Shown here: piece after piece, positions 1 through 7,952 of the stretch
Layout: each line of letters opens with the position of its first letter
Position numbering within the stretch: the stretch's first letter is position 1
Source of the DNA: Dysgonomonas sp. 216
Lineage (GTDB): Bacteria; Bacteroidota; Bacteroidia; Bacteroidales; Dysgonomonadaceae
NCBI RefSeq assembly: GCF_010501065.1
Contig: NZ_QVMM01000018.1
Span: 1 to 64,000, forward strand
Direction: 5' to 3'
DNA length: 64,000 nt
Notes under the pieces: model-generated
Database searches by the model: none
What the model saw: only the letters and a program-made list of their open reading frames with translations
What the model was told of the DNA's origin: nothing
Translations under genes and position numbers: made by a program

Positions 1-30
1 TTTGGGTGGGAGAGTAGGTAGCCGCCACTT
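1..30 (+). rRNA. rrf: 5S ribosomal RNA, 3' end only
   Basis: The first bases read gggtgggagagtaggt followed by cgcca, which is the conserved closing segment of bacterial 5S rRNA (the gggagagtagg block). The rest of the gene and presumably the 16S-23S operon lie to the left of the window. An intrinsic terminator follows within ten bases, as expected at the end of an rRNA operon. The exact 3' end is an estimate. Confidence 0.85.
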
Positions 31-37
31 ATATAAT

Positions 38-76
38 AAAGCCTCGTATTATTTATTTAATACGGGGCTTTGTTCT
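38..76 (+). terminator. rRNA operon terminator
   Basis: A 13-bp stem (arms 38-50 and 59-71, one G-U pair) of the form aaagcctcgtatt / aatacggggcttt is followed by tgttctgttt. It sits directly behind the 5S end, so it most likely closes the rRNA operon. Confidence 0.85.
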
Positions 77-148
77 GTTTAATAGTTACCTAATTGAATC
101 AATGAATGAAAGACATACTGAGAGGCGGATAAGGTCTATAAATTAGGT

Positions 149-589
149 TTAAAGAGAATATTTCATTTTGTACATATCAAATCCTTGTGCCCAATAGTCT
201 TTCTGAATTTCAATTAATACAAATCCGTTTTTTTCGTAAAACAAATAAGCATGTTGTGATGTACGAACTAGAATATTCTCAACAGTACTCATCGATTTTA
301 GAATATTTAATCTGTAATCCAAAAGCATCTTTCCGAATCCTTGTCCCTGATATATTGGAGAGATAAAATCCCAACTTATTTTGGCTGTTTTATACTCGTT
401 CTCGAAATTAATACCTCCGCTACCTATAATATTATTTTCATATTCAATAACAAAATATTGCTCAATTTCATTATCGAGATAGTATTCGAAATCTTTGACT
501 TCGGATTCGTCAAAAAATTGTGGTATGTTTTGTTCCAGAATGCCCACTAATGTTTCTTTATACTCCTTCCGATAGCTTTTTATTAACAT
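149..589 (-). CDS. GNAT family N-acetyltransferase
   Basis: A 146-residue protein with the GNAT fold. The acetyl-CoA pyrophosphate-binding loop (Q-G-Q-G-F-G-K) lies near residue 83, in a context 'ISPIYQGQGFGKMLLDY' typical of motif A, and the C-terminal 'YEKNGF' segment is the usual motif B ending. Such proteins move an acetyl group from acetyl-CoA to an amine; the acceptor cannot be told from sequence. It is a single gene between an rRNA operon and the Hc1-like gene, and the terminator at 616-650 separates it from the latter. Another, unrelated GNAT lies at 51111-51611. The family call is strong and the substrate is unknown. Confidence 0.85.
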   Translation of the reverse strand: MLIKSYRKEYKETLVGILEQNIPQFFDESEVKDFEYYLDNEIEQYFVIEYENNIIGSGGINFENEYKTAKISWDFISPIYQGQGFGKMLLDYRLNILKSMSTVENILVRTSQHAYLFYEKNGFVLIEIQKDYWAQGFDMYKMKYSL

Positions 590-615
590 ATATTTGATAT
601 CTAATGTTATAGACG

Positions 616-650
616 AAAAAAGCGGGGCTGTTTATAACAACTCCGCTCTT
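616..650 (-). terminator. terminator of the Hc1-like gene
   Basis: On the minus strand an agcgg-type stem (arms 641-647 and 621-627, one mismatch) is followed by a run of T residues (a-run at 615-620 on the plus strand). It lies 20 bases past the stop of the Hc1-like gene. Confidence 0.7.
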
Positions 651-670
651 TCAAATACAAAAATTTGTAT

Positions 671-847
671 TTATTTTTTTGAATCTTCGATAGATACTTT
701 ACGGAATTCTTTCAAAGATTTTTCGATAGCTAAAGATGCTTTTCTGGCACGAGTTCCAGCAGCTTTGTTTCCGTTTTCAGCTTGTGCAGTTGCGTCTTTA
801 GTAAATTCTGTAATCAATTGGTTCAAGTTTGCTAATAATTCTTTCAT
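671..847 (-). CDS. Hc1-like histone H1 family DNA-binding protein
   Basis: A 58-residue open frame, starting MKELLANLNQLITEF and ending EFRKVSIEDSKK. It matches the small histone H1-like (Hc1) proteins widespread in Bacteroidota: an N-terminal acidic/amphipathic helix, then the conserved lysine/arginine-rich core 'NGNKAAGTRARKASLAIEKS'. These proteins bind DNA non-specifically and are thought to contribute to nucleoid structure. It is monocistronic with its own T-tailed hairpin just downstream. The length is normal for the family. The call rests on recognition of the core motif; its role in this organism is inferred. Confidence 0.88.
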   Translation of the reverse strand: MKELLANLNQLITEFTKDATAQAENGNKAAGTRARKASLAIEKSLKEFRKVSIEDSKK

Positions 848-982
848 AGTTGTAAGTATTTAGTGAAAATAATTTTTGACAAAGATAAATTTGATTTTAA
901 TAATACCACAATTTTTTGGATTTATTTTAACGAAATAGTGACTTTTTTTATATCTGAGTCGCTTTTATAGCTAAAAACTATC

Positions 983-2275
983 TTATATAGCCATATTATC
1001 GATTGCTTGCTCTATATCTTTAATGATATCGTCTACATTTTCGATTCCTACCGACAGACGAATAAGATCGGGGGCAACACCGGCACTTACCAGTTGTTCG
1101 TCGGTCAATTGGCGATGCGTATGGCTTGCCGGATGTAAAACGCATGTACGGGCATCGGCAACATGTGTTACTATGGCAACCAGCTTAAGATTATCCATAA
1201 ACTGTACAGAAACATCGCGCCCGCCTTTAAGCCCGAAGGTCATAACTCCGCATGTGCCGTTGGGCATATATTTTTCGGCAAGTTCGTAGTATTTATTTCC
1301 TTTTAGTTTGGGATAATTAACCCAAGCTATTTCGGGTCTCGATTGTAAATATTCTGCAACTTTCAGAGCATTTTCACAATGGCGCGGAACTCGCAGGTGT
1401 AGGGTTTCGAGACCTATATTCAGCAAAAAGGCATTCATAGGCGAGGGTATGGAACCTAAATCGCGCATCAACTGTACTGTTGCTTTTGTTATATATGCGT
1501 TTTTCCCGAATGATTTAGTATATGTTAATCCGTGATACGATTCATCGGGCTGGGTTAATCCCGGGAATTTATCGGATTGAGCATCCCAATCGAAATTACC
1601 ACTATCTACAATAGCGCCTCCAACACTGGTTGCGTGTCCGTCCATATATTTGGTAGTGGAATGAATAATAATATCGGCGCCCCAATCGAAAGGGTTACAA
1701 TTTATTGGGGTAGGGAATGTATTATCTACTATTAAAGGAACTCCCTGATTGTGTGCAATACGGGCAAATTTTTCTATATCAAGTACATTCATTGCCGGAT
1801 TCGAAATTGATTCGGCAAACAAAGCCTTTGTATTTGGTTGAAATGCTTTAGCTATTTCTTCGTCCGAAGCATCCTGATTGACAAAAGTAACGTCAATACC
1901 CAGCTTTTTTAATGTTACGGCAAATAAATTGTATGTACCGCCATAAATGGCCGAAGCGCTTACAAAATGATCGCCTGCCGAACAAATATTAAATAGTGCA
2001 TAAAAAGTAGCCGCCTGTCCCGACGATGTTAGCATTGCAGCAACTCCACCCTCTAATTGAGCTATTTTAGATGCAACAGCATCGTTTGTTGGGTTCTGTA
2101 AACGTGTGTAGAAGTAACCACTGTCTTCGAGGTCGAAAAGACGCCCCATTTGCTCGCTGGTTTCATACTTAAATGTTGTACTTTGGTAAATGGGCAGTAC
2201 TCGTGGTTCTCCTTTTTTAGGCGTCCAGCCAGCCTGAACGCATATTGTTTCTAAATGCTTTTTATCTTTTTTCAC
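983..2275 (-). CDS. metY: O-acetylhomoserine aminocarboxypropyltransferase (O-acetylhomoserine sulfhydrylase)
   Basis: A 430-residue PLP enzyme of the Cys/Met metabolism family. The PLP-binding lysine is Lys209 in 'IIIHSTTKYMDGH', the phosphate-binding loop is 'TSSGQAAT' (residues 83-90) and the conserved 'YTRLQNPT' is at 56-63. The length of about 430 and the start 'LETICVQAGWTP' fit the MetY branch rather than the shorter cystathionine synthases and lyases. It makes homocysteine (or cysteine) from O-acetylhomoserine and sulfide in the cytoplasm. It is the last gene of a minus-strand run, 24 bases after tatD. No SAM riboswitch is visible upstream, which is expected for an internal operon gene. 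MetY and a MetZ-like specificity cannot be fully separated from sequence alone. Confidence 0.9.
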   Translation of the reverse strand: MKKDKKHLETICVQAGWTPKKGEPRVLPIYQSTTFKYETSEQMGRLFDLEDSGYFYTRLQNPTNDAVASKIAQLEGGVAAMLTSSGQAATFYALFNICSAGDHFVSASAIYGGTYNLFAVTLKKLGIDVTFVNQDASDEEIAKAFQPNTKALFAESISNPAMNVLDIEKFARIAHNQGVPLIVDNTFPTPINCNPFDWGADIIIHSTTKYMDGHATSVGGAIVDSGNFDWDAQSDKFPGLTQPDESYHGLTYTKSFGKNAYITKATVQLMRDLGSIPSPMNAFLLNIGLETLHLRVPRHCENALKVAEYLQSRPEIAWVNYPKLKGNKYYELAEKYMPNGTCGVMTFGLKGGRDVSVQFMDNLKLVAIVTHVADARTCVLHPASHTHRQLTDEQLVSAGVAPDLIRLSVGIENVDDIIKDIEQAIDNMAI

Positions 2276-2299
2276 CGTTTTATGTTCTTTAATGGTTTA

Positions 2300-3076
2300 T
2301 CAATCTGTTATTTTAAATAATTCTTTTGCATTTTGGGTTGTTTTATCAGCAACATATTCGGGTGGCATTTCATAAATTTCAGCCAACTTATCTATAACGT
2401 ATGTTGTATAAGAAGGTTCGTTGCGTTTACCCCGATTAGGAACCGGAGCTAGATAAGGTGCATCGGTTTCTACTACAATACGCGATAAATCGGTAGATTT
2501 TAATATTGCAGATAGTCCGGAGTTCTTAAACGTAACAACACCATTAACTCCAATATAGAAGTTGTGGAGTTTCAATACCTCTGCCAAATCGCCTTCGTTT
2601 CCTCCAAAGCTATGGAATACGCCTCTAAGGTTCGATGCGCCAACGTTATTTATACAGTTGATAACTTCGGATATTGCGTCTCTTGAGTGAATAGACACAG
2701 GTAAATTATACTCGATACTCCACCTGAGTTGTTCTTCAAAAGCTTTTTTTTGTTCTTCTATCAGCGATTTATCCCAATATAAATCGAGACCTATTTCCCC
2801 AACTCCGATATAACTATTTTGCGAAAACTGCTGTTTTATCTTTTCCAAATCTTTTTTCCAGTCCAAAGTAACGCTTGTAGGGTGTAATCCCATCATAGGT
2901 AAACATACTTCGGGATATTCTGTTGCCAGAACGTTAACGCGCTCTATTGTTTCGACATCAATATTGGGCAAAATAATTTTTACGATACCTTTTTCTCCGG
3001 CTCTGGCAATAACATTACTTATATCGTCGTCAAAATCGGGTTGGAATATATGGGTGTGGGTATCTATAATTTTCAT
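2300..3076 (-). CDS. tatD: TatD family metal-dependent hydrolase (deoxyribonuclease)
   Basis: A 258-residue TIM-barrel amidohydrolase-type protein. The metal ligands are visible in order: the HxH pair in 'DTHTHIF' (His7, His9), the bridging Glu in 'GVGEIGLD' near residue 97, histidines in 'PVSIHSRD' and 'GVFHSFGG', and the Asp in 'VVETDAPYL' near residue 206. TatD proteins are cytoplasmic nucleases linked to DNA repair and turnover. The gene is 6 bases behind the polyprenyl synthase gene and 24 bases ahead of metY, so the three are probably co-transcribed without an obvious shared pathway. The family assignment is firm; the physiological substrate is not known from the sequence. Confidence 0.9.
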   Translation of the reverse strand: MKIIDTHTHIFQPDFDDDISNVIARAGEKGIVKIILPNIDVETIERVNVLATEYPEVCLPMMGLHPTSVTLDWKKDLEKIKQQFSQNSYIGVGEIGLDLYWDKSLIEEQKKAFEEQLRWSIEYNLPVSIHSRDAISEVINCINNVGASNLRGVFHSFGGNEGDLAEVLKLHNFYIGVNGVVTFKNSGLSAILKSTDLSRIVVETDAPYLAPVPNRGKRNEPSYTTYVIDKLAEIYEMPPEYVADKTTQNAKELFKITD

Positions 3077-3082
3077 TTCTTT

Positions 3083-4051
3083 TTACGATTGGCGGTATAG
3101 CAAACTTTCGGCTAATGCTTTTAGTTCAACTTTTCTCGAATCTTCTACGCCTACTTTGTCTAAGCATTCGATTCCTTTCCGATAATATTCGTGAATAAGT
3201 TTTTCGGAAATCTCTTTCAAGTTTAAGCCGTTATAAATAGATCTGACAGCCTGAATTTTTTCCTGAGGGTTTTCTCTGCCTTTGTCGAACCAACTCAACA
3301 GCTCTTCTTTTTTGTCGCTTAAAAGTACATTGATTGACAGGAATGTTTTTTTATTGCACAAAATATCGCCTCCTATCTTTTTCCCGAAAGTTTCAGGATT
3401 ACCATATACGTCGAGCAAATCGTCCATTAATTGAAATGCCAAACCTATATTTATACCAAAATCGTATAAATATTGTGCATCTTTGTCCGAAGCTCCGGCT
3501 ATAATAGCGCCTTCTTTTAACGAGCAAGCCAACAGAACTGCCGTTTTCAGGCGGATCATTTCTATATATTCGTCAACCGATACATCAATTCGTTTTTCGA
3601 ATTCCATATCGTATTGCTGGCCACAACAAACCTCTAATGTTGTTTGAGTAAACAAATTCAATACTTCGGGTAAAACTTTTTTGTCTACCTTCGCTAATTC
3701 TTTATACGACTCGATAAGCATTGCGTCGCCCGATAGTATAGCTGTGTTATCGTCCCATTTTATATGAACAGTGTCTTTACCTCTTCGCATATCGGCCTTG
3801 TCCATCAAATCGTCATGAAGCAAAGTAAAGTTATGATATACTTCTATTGCGATAGCAGCAGGCAGAACTTCTTCAAAATTGCTTTTATACAGGTTATACG
3901 CCATCAGACTTAATGCAGGACGCACTCTTTTACCTCCTAAATCTAAAATGTAAGTAATAGGGTCGAATAACGATTTAGGCTTTTCCGTAAAAACTAGTTC
4001 TTCTATTCTTCGATTTATAATATCGAGAGTTTCTTGAAATTTGTACAACAT
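3083..4051 (-). CDS. Trans-type polyprenyl diphosphate synthase
   Basis: An all-trans prenyltransferase that condenses isopentenyl diphosphate with an allylic diphosphate to give the side chain of quinones or a related polyprenol. The first aspartate-rich motif is 'LLHDDLMDKADMRRG' and the second is 'LMDDLLDVYG'; the 'GGKRVRP' substrate-binding segment is near the N-terminus. A longer open frame runs up to 4087, but the extra 12 residues (highly basic) are not family-like, so I start at the ATG at 4051, giving 322 residues beginning MLYKFQETLDI. The product chain length cannot be read without comparing residues before the first motif. It leads the run with tatD and metY. Confidence 0.88.
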   Translation of the reverse strand: MLYKFQETLDIINRRIEELVFTEKPKSLFDPITYILDLGGKRVRPALSLMAYNLYKSNFEEVLPAAIAIEVYHNFTLLHDDLMDKADMRRGKDTVHIKWDDNTAILSGDAMLIESYKELAKVDKKVLPEVLNLFTQTTLEVCCGQQYDMEFEKRIDVSVDEYIEMIRLKTAVLLACSLKEGAIIAGASDKDAQYLYDFGINIGLAFQLMDDLLDVYGNPETFGKKIGGDILCNKKTFLSINVLLSDKKEELLSWFDKGRENPQEKIQAVRSIYNGLNLKEISEKLIHEYYRKGIECLDKVGVEDSRKVELKALAESLLYRQS

Positions 4052-4109
4052 TTTGCGTTTATTTCTTTTTGTTAGACTCGTTAGCAAAGGTAAGTATTTT
4101 ATATATCAA

Positions 4110-4140
4110 AAAACCTGACAAACCTGACAGAAATTTACAT
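4110..4140. repeat. copy A of a dispersed intergenic direct-repeat motif
   Basis: AAAACCTGACAAACCTGACAG followed by a T/A-rich tail ending ttacat. The heptamer CCTGACA occurs twice at a 9-base step. Two near-identical copies lie at 26481-26510 and 26685-26720. This copy is 58 bases upstream of the polyprenyl synthase start. Function unknown. Confidence 0.6.
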
Positions 4141-4220
4141 TTTTCGGATATATGTTTATTGTTAATGGCTTTTTGGCTATTTACTTTATTGTATAGATAA
4201 ATAAATGCTTTATAAGTTGA

Positions 4221-4259
4221 AAGCGGACATCTCTGTTTTTGTACAGAAAATGCCCGCTT
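4221..4259 (-). terminator. possible terminator of the TonB receptor gene
   Basis: A 10-bp stem with one mismatch (arms 4221-4230 and 4250-4259) encloses a short inner ctgt/acag pairing. It is 30 bases past the receptor stop. The minus-strand tail is only weakly T-rich, so termination is possible but unproven. Confidence 0.4.
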
Positions 4260-4290
4260 AAACTATAAAATATTCAGATGTAATTGGCTA

Positions 4291-6570
4291 TTAAAATTGT
4301 CCGAGTTTTATTCCTACATAAAAAGTACGGGGTAATCCGGGACCATACACATATCCGGCATCACGATCCATCCCTCTGTCAAAATCGTCCTGAAAACTAT
4401 TGAATATATTTTGCATACCGGCATAAACTTGCATGTTTATACTATTATATAATTTGAAATCGTAAGCAAATTTAGCTGAGAGGTCGAAGAAATCGGGAGT
4501 ATGTTTCAACACGCTTTCCTCAATATATCCGGCAAAGTGTGGAACGTACATTTTTCCTGTATATGTTCCCGATAAAGATATTGAGAATGGTTTAACGGGT
4601 TTGATTGTAGATGTAAAATAACCGTAATAATCGGGTGTGCGCAGCATTTTTCGTGTAGTAGCTTCATCGTTTTCTTCATCCCAACTTTCTTCAACTTTGT
4701 ATTTGCTGCTTTGAACTGTGAAACCCGACTGAAGTTGTATCCAATTGGCAGGAATTACCTTTAACTCAAGGTTTATGCCTTTTACAGTGGCTCCGTCGCC
4801 ATTCCGTCGTTCTTTTATCAGGTTTCCTTCGCTATCAGTTCCAATTTTGTCTAAAACAAATACATCGTCGAGAAGCGTATAGAATCCGTCGGCCAGAATA
4901 TTAAATCCCCAGCTACCTACTTGAAATGTGTAATCGGCACTTAAATTCACACTGTGCGAATATTCAGGTTTCAAACCTTTGGCATTTTCAATAAAAGTAA
5001 CTCCTCCGTTTACTGCTGTAATGTGCAAATCTTCGTCGAATGTTTGAGGGGCACGATATCCTGCTGCATAACTTGTCCGAAGGTTAAGTCCATCTATTGG
5101 TGCATAACGAAAATTTACGCGAGGACTGAATATAGCATCGTCAATCAGGTTATGTTTGTCTAAACGGGCTCCTAATAGAATAGTAAACATTTCGTTTTTC
5201 CATTCGTTTTGAATGTATCCTCCATATATACGGGTAATTTGTTTTAAATTTCTACCGTAGCCTAACATCTCGTCGTGCAGGTTGTCGTAATTAAATTCGA
5301 ATCCTGTAGTAATTTGAGATGGCATAAACCAAAGTTTATCGAAACGGTATGAATATTGAGTACCGCTTGATACTGTTATATTGTCGGTATTTCCGTAAGC
5401 ATCGTCATTATAACCGGCGCCATAATATGTATCACGCTTTACATTTTGGAGCGAAGTATATATATTGAAGCTATGTTTGTAATCGCGGCTAAATTTCTGA
5501 TAGCTGACGCCTCCGCCATTTATATTATGGCGTGCCATTTCGGCAACTTCAACCTGATGTGGTGGTTTATCTATGCTATCGCCTCCACGACGGTATTCGT
5601 TTATTCGATGATATTCTAAAGTTATCTTGCTGAAATTGTCGGGTTTAAAATAACTGCGAAATCCAAAAGTTTCGGTATTTAAGCGTCCAAGTTCGGAGAA
5701 GTCGTCGCCATTGGCATCCCACTCTTTGCGGTCGCGAATCATTCCGAACATATATATACCCGCCTTTTGGTCTTTAGTAATCAGGCTGGTATTCATATTT
5801 ACAACATTATCGGGTGTATCGCCATCTATTAACGAGAAGGTATTTGATACGGAAAACGAGTTTTGCTGTGCTTCTTTGGTTATAATATTAATTGTTCCGC
5901 CAATAGCGTTCGACCCGAACAGAGCCGAACCTCCGCCTCGTACAACTTCAACTCTGTCTATCATGTTTGCAGGTATTTGTTCTATGCCGTAAACTCCTGC
6001 TAGCGAGCTGAATATTGGTTTGCTGTCTATTAGTATCTGAGAGTAAGGGCCTTCTAGTCCGTTTATACGTACTTGCTGAAACCCGCAGTTCTGACAGTTA
6101 TTTTCGACACGTAATCCCGACTGAAAATTTAATCCCTGTGCCAGATTAACCGAGTTTGTTGTCTCGAACATTTTCTGGTCAACAATTCCTACAATAACTG
6201 AAGCTTCGCGTCTTAATGTTTCGTTACGGTTAGCAGTAACTACAACTTCGTTTAAGTCGAGATTAGAAGGTTTCATCATAAAGTGAAACTCCGATGTGTT
6301 ATTACTGTTTAATTCGATGGTTTCTTCCTGCGAATTATACCCTACAGTATTGAAACGTAACACATAAGTACCCGGTTTTAGGTTCTTGATGAGAAAATGC
6401 CCTGTTTCGTCGCTCGACGCCCCAATTGTAGTGTTTTTTATACCAACCGAAACATAAGGCAGGTGTTCGCCTGTTTTGGAATCTATAATATGCCCTTTTA
6501 TAACAAGGCTGTTGGCTGATACCGACAGTGGCAGTAAAAGCATTAGTGATAGAAATAATTTGTGAATCAT
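4291..6570 (-). CDS. TonB-dependent outer-membrane receptor with carboxypeptidase-regulatory-like domain
   Basis: A 759-residue outer-membrane protein. A signal peptide covers about residues 1-19 (ending SVSA-N). A CarboxypepD_reg-like beta-sandwich follows at about 23-105 ('GHIIDSKTGEHLPYVSVGIKNT'), then the plug at about 115-240 with 'VEVVRGGGSALFGSNAIGGTINII', then the beta-barrel ending in a terminal Phe. Such receptors import iron chelates, vitamin B12, metals or other ligands with TonB energy. The plug contains a cysteine pair 'NCQNCGF' in a segment 'VRINGLEGPYSQILID' shared by a colicin/ferrienterochelin-type subfamily. There is no SusD partner, so it is not a glycan-uptake pair. It is divergent from the RND efflux operon, with an inverted repeat between them. 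The ligand is not determined. Confidence 0.9.
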   Translation of the reverse strand: MIHKLFLSLMLLLPLSVSANSLVIKGHIIDSKTGEHLPYVSVGIKNTTIGASSDETGHFLIKNLKPGTYVLRFNTVGYNSQEETIELNSNNTSEFHFMMKPSNLDLNEVVVTANRNETLRREASVIVGIVDQKMFETTNSVNLAQGLNFQSGLRVENNCQNCGFQQVRINGLEGPYSQILIDSKPIFSSLAGVYGIEQIPANMIDRVEVVRGGGSALFGSNAIGGTINIITKEAQQNSFSVSNTFSLIDGDTPDNVVNMNTSLITKDQKAGIYMFGMIRDRKEWDANGDDFSELGRLNTETFGFRSYFKPDNFSKITLEYHRINEYRRGGDSIDKPPHQVEVAEMARHNINGGGVSYQKFSRDYKHSFNIYTSLQNVKRDTYYGAGYNDDAYGNTDNITVSSGTQYSYRFDKLWFMPSQITTGFEFNYDNLHDEMLGYGRNLKQITRIYGGYIQNEWKNEMFTILLGARLDKHNLIDDAIFSPRVNFRYAPIDGLNLRTSYAAGYRAPQTFDEDLHITAVNGGVTFIENAKGLKPEYSHSVNLSADYTFQVGSWGFNILADGFYTLLDDVFVLDKIGTDSEGNLIKERRNGDGATVKGINLELKVIPANWIQLQSGFTVQSSKYKVEESWDEENDEATTRKMLRTPDYYGYFTSTIKPVKPFSISLSGTYTGKMYVPHFAGYIEESVLKHTPDFFDLSAKFAYDFKLYNSINMQVYAGMQNIFNSFQDDFDRGMDRDAGYVYGPGLPRTFYVGIKLGQF

Positions 6571-6657
6571 TATTAGTAGTTTTTTTTAGCAGGCACAAAA
6601 ATATGTGTAATGAGTTAAAGCTGAAATCGCTAAAACAGGGTAAATGTTTCTCAAATA

Positions 6658-6675
6658 ATACCTAAATGTAGGTAT
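6658..6675. promoter_or_regulatory. inverted repeat, candidate operator between TonB receptor and RND operon
   Basis: ATACCTA-N4-TAGGTAT, perfect 7-bp arms (6658-6664 and 6669-6675), lies in the 212-base divergent intergenic region, 83 bases from the receptor start and 108 bases from the adaptor start. It has the size of a site for a dimeric regulator. No regulator gene is adjacent, and I could not place confident -7 elements for either gene. Confidence 0.45.
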
Positions 6676-6782
6676 CGGAATTTTAAATTCTTTTTAGAAA
6701 GATTAATCCAGAACATTTATTTAACAAATGTGTTATTTTTAGTATAGATAATGTCTTACGCAATTATTATATATTTTCTAAT

Positions 6783-7952
6783 ATGAAGAAATACAGATTT
6801 ATATTTATACTTTACTTGTGTGTTTTTCTTTTAAGCTCATGTGAAAAACATGAAGCTGCATTGCCTATTGTAGAAGTCGAAAATGTAGCAACAGGCGATT
6901 TTGAAATATATAGCAATTATGTAGGTTTAATAGAACCGTCGGGGAAGGTAGAAATACATGCGCGTGTAGAGGGCTTTTTAGAAAAGGTGACATTTCAGAA
7001 TGGAAAAAGAATTGCAGCCGGACAACCGCTCTTTTATATAAACAATGCACCTTATAAAGCAAGGGTAGAGAAAGCAAAGGCTCAGTTATTGAAAGACGAG
7101 GCTGTAGAAACAAAAGCAAGGCGCGATTTGGAAAGATTACGCCCCTTGTATGAGCAAAATGCTGTGAGCCGTTTGGATTTAGACAATGCAGAGGCCGCCT
7201 TAAACGTAGCTAAAGCAACAGTGTCGATGAGTAAAGCCGACTTGGCACAAACCGAGTTGCAATTGAGCTATACGGTTGTAAGTTCTCCTTTATCGGGATA
7301 TATCAGTGCTAATTATGGCGATATCGGAACTTTGGTAGGAGGTTCGGGTTCTTCGTTATTGGCAACAGTAGTAAAAAGCGATACGGTGGGCGTTAGCTTT
7401 AAACTTTCAGCTCTCGATTATTTGCGAAGCCAACGACGGAATGTACATTTAGGAGAACTTGATACTACACGGTCGTGGCAACCAACGGTAACTATAACAC
7501 TAGCCGACAACTCGGTATATGCCGAGAAGGGTATAGTTGATTTCGCCGACCCGCAAGTCGACCCACATACAGGAACTTTTGGTGTTAGTGCTACTATCCC
7601 GAATCCGAATCAGATTTTGCTCCCCGGTCAGTACACACGGGTTAAATTAATGCTCGATATGATGGAGAATGTAATAATAGTTCCCCGTAAAGCAATATCG
7701 ATAGAAAAAGGCGGAGCTTTTATATATGTAATACGTCCCGATAGTATTGCCGAAAAACGTTTTGTTGAAGTAGGAGCAGAGCATAACAACAATATAGTTG
7801 TAGTAAGAGGACTATCGGTTGCCGAAAAAATTGTAACCGAAGGGTTTCAGAAGCTTACACAAGGTCAGAAAGTTATACCTCGCACACGGGATGAAGAACT
7901 GAAAGTAGAGGCTCAGGAAAAAGAGAATCAAAAAAAGGAGGGACAAAAATGA
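6783..7952 (+). CDS. RND efflux membrane fusion (adaptor) lipoprotein
   Basis: A 389-residue periplasmic adaptor of the AcrA/MexA type. A lipoprotein signal ends at 'LLSSC' (Cys20), so the protein should be anchored to the inner membrane. A biotinyl-lipoyl-like half motif is at 'GLIEPSGKVEIHARVEGFLEKV' and its partner at 'ELQLSYTVVSSPLSGYIS', flanking an alpha-hairpin rich in Ala, Lys and Glu. The C-terminal barrel and membrane-proximal domain end in a charged tail. It links the inner-membrane pump to the outer-membrane channel. Its stop overlaps the start of the pump gene (ATGA), and the three genes form a complete tripartite efflux operon. Substrates cannot be predicted, but the set resembles multidrug (HAE1) rather than metal (HME) exporters. 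Confidence 0.92.
   Translation: MKKYRFIFILYLCVFLLSSCEKHEAALPIVEVENVATGDFEIYSNYVGLIEPSGKVEIHARVEGFLEKVTFQNGKRIAAGQPLFYINNAPYKARVEKAKAQLLKDEAVETKARRDLERLRPLYEQNAVSRLDLDNAEAALNVAKATVSMSKADLAQTELQLSYTVVSSPLSGYISANYGDIGTLVGGSGSSLLATVVKSDTVGVSFKLSALDYLRSQRRNVHLGELDTTRSWQPTVTITLADNSVYAEKGIVDFADPQVDPHTGTFGVSATIPNPNQILLPGQYTRVKLMLDMMENVIIVPRKAISIEKGGAFIYVIRPDSIAEKRFVEVGAEHNNNIVVVRGLSVAEKIVTEGFQKLTQGQKVIPRTRDEELKVEAQEKENQKKEGQK

Noticed and set aside
594-863. 89-residue plus-strand open frame
   Set aside because: It is the antisense of the Hc1-like gene, whose conserved core is clear on the minus strand.
6598-6782. Cobalamin or other riboswitch before the first TonB receptor
   Set aside because: The 185-base region is too short and lacks the conserved B12-box pattern; only a DNA palindrome is visible.
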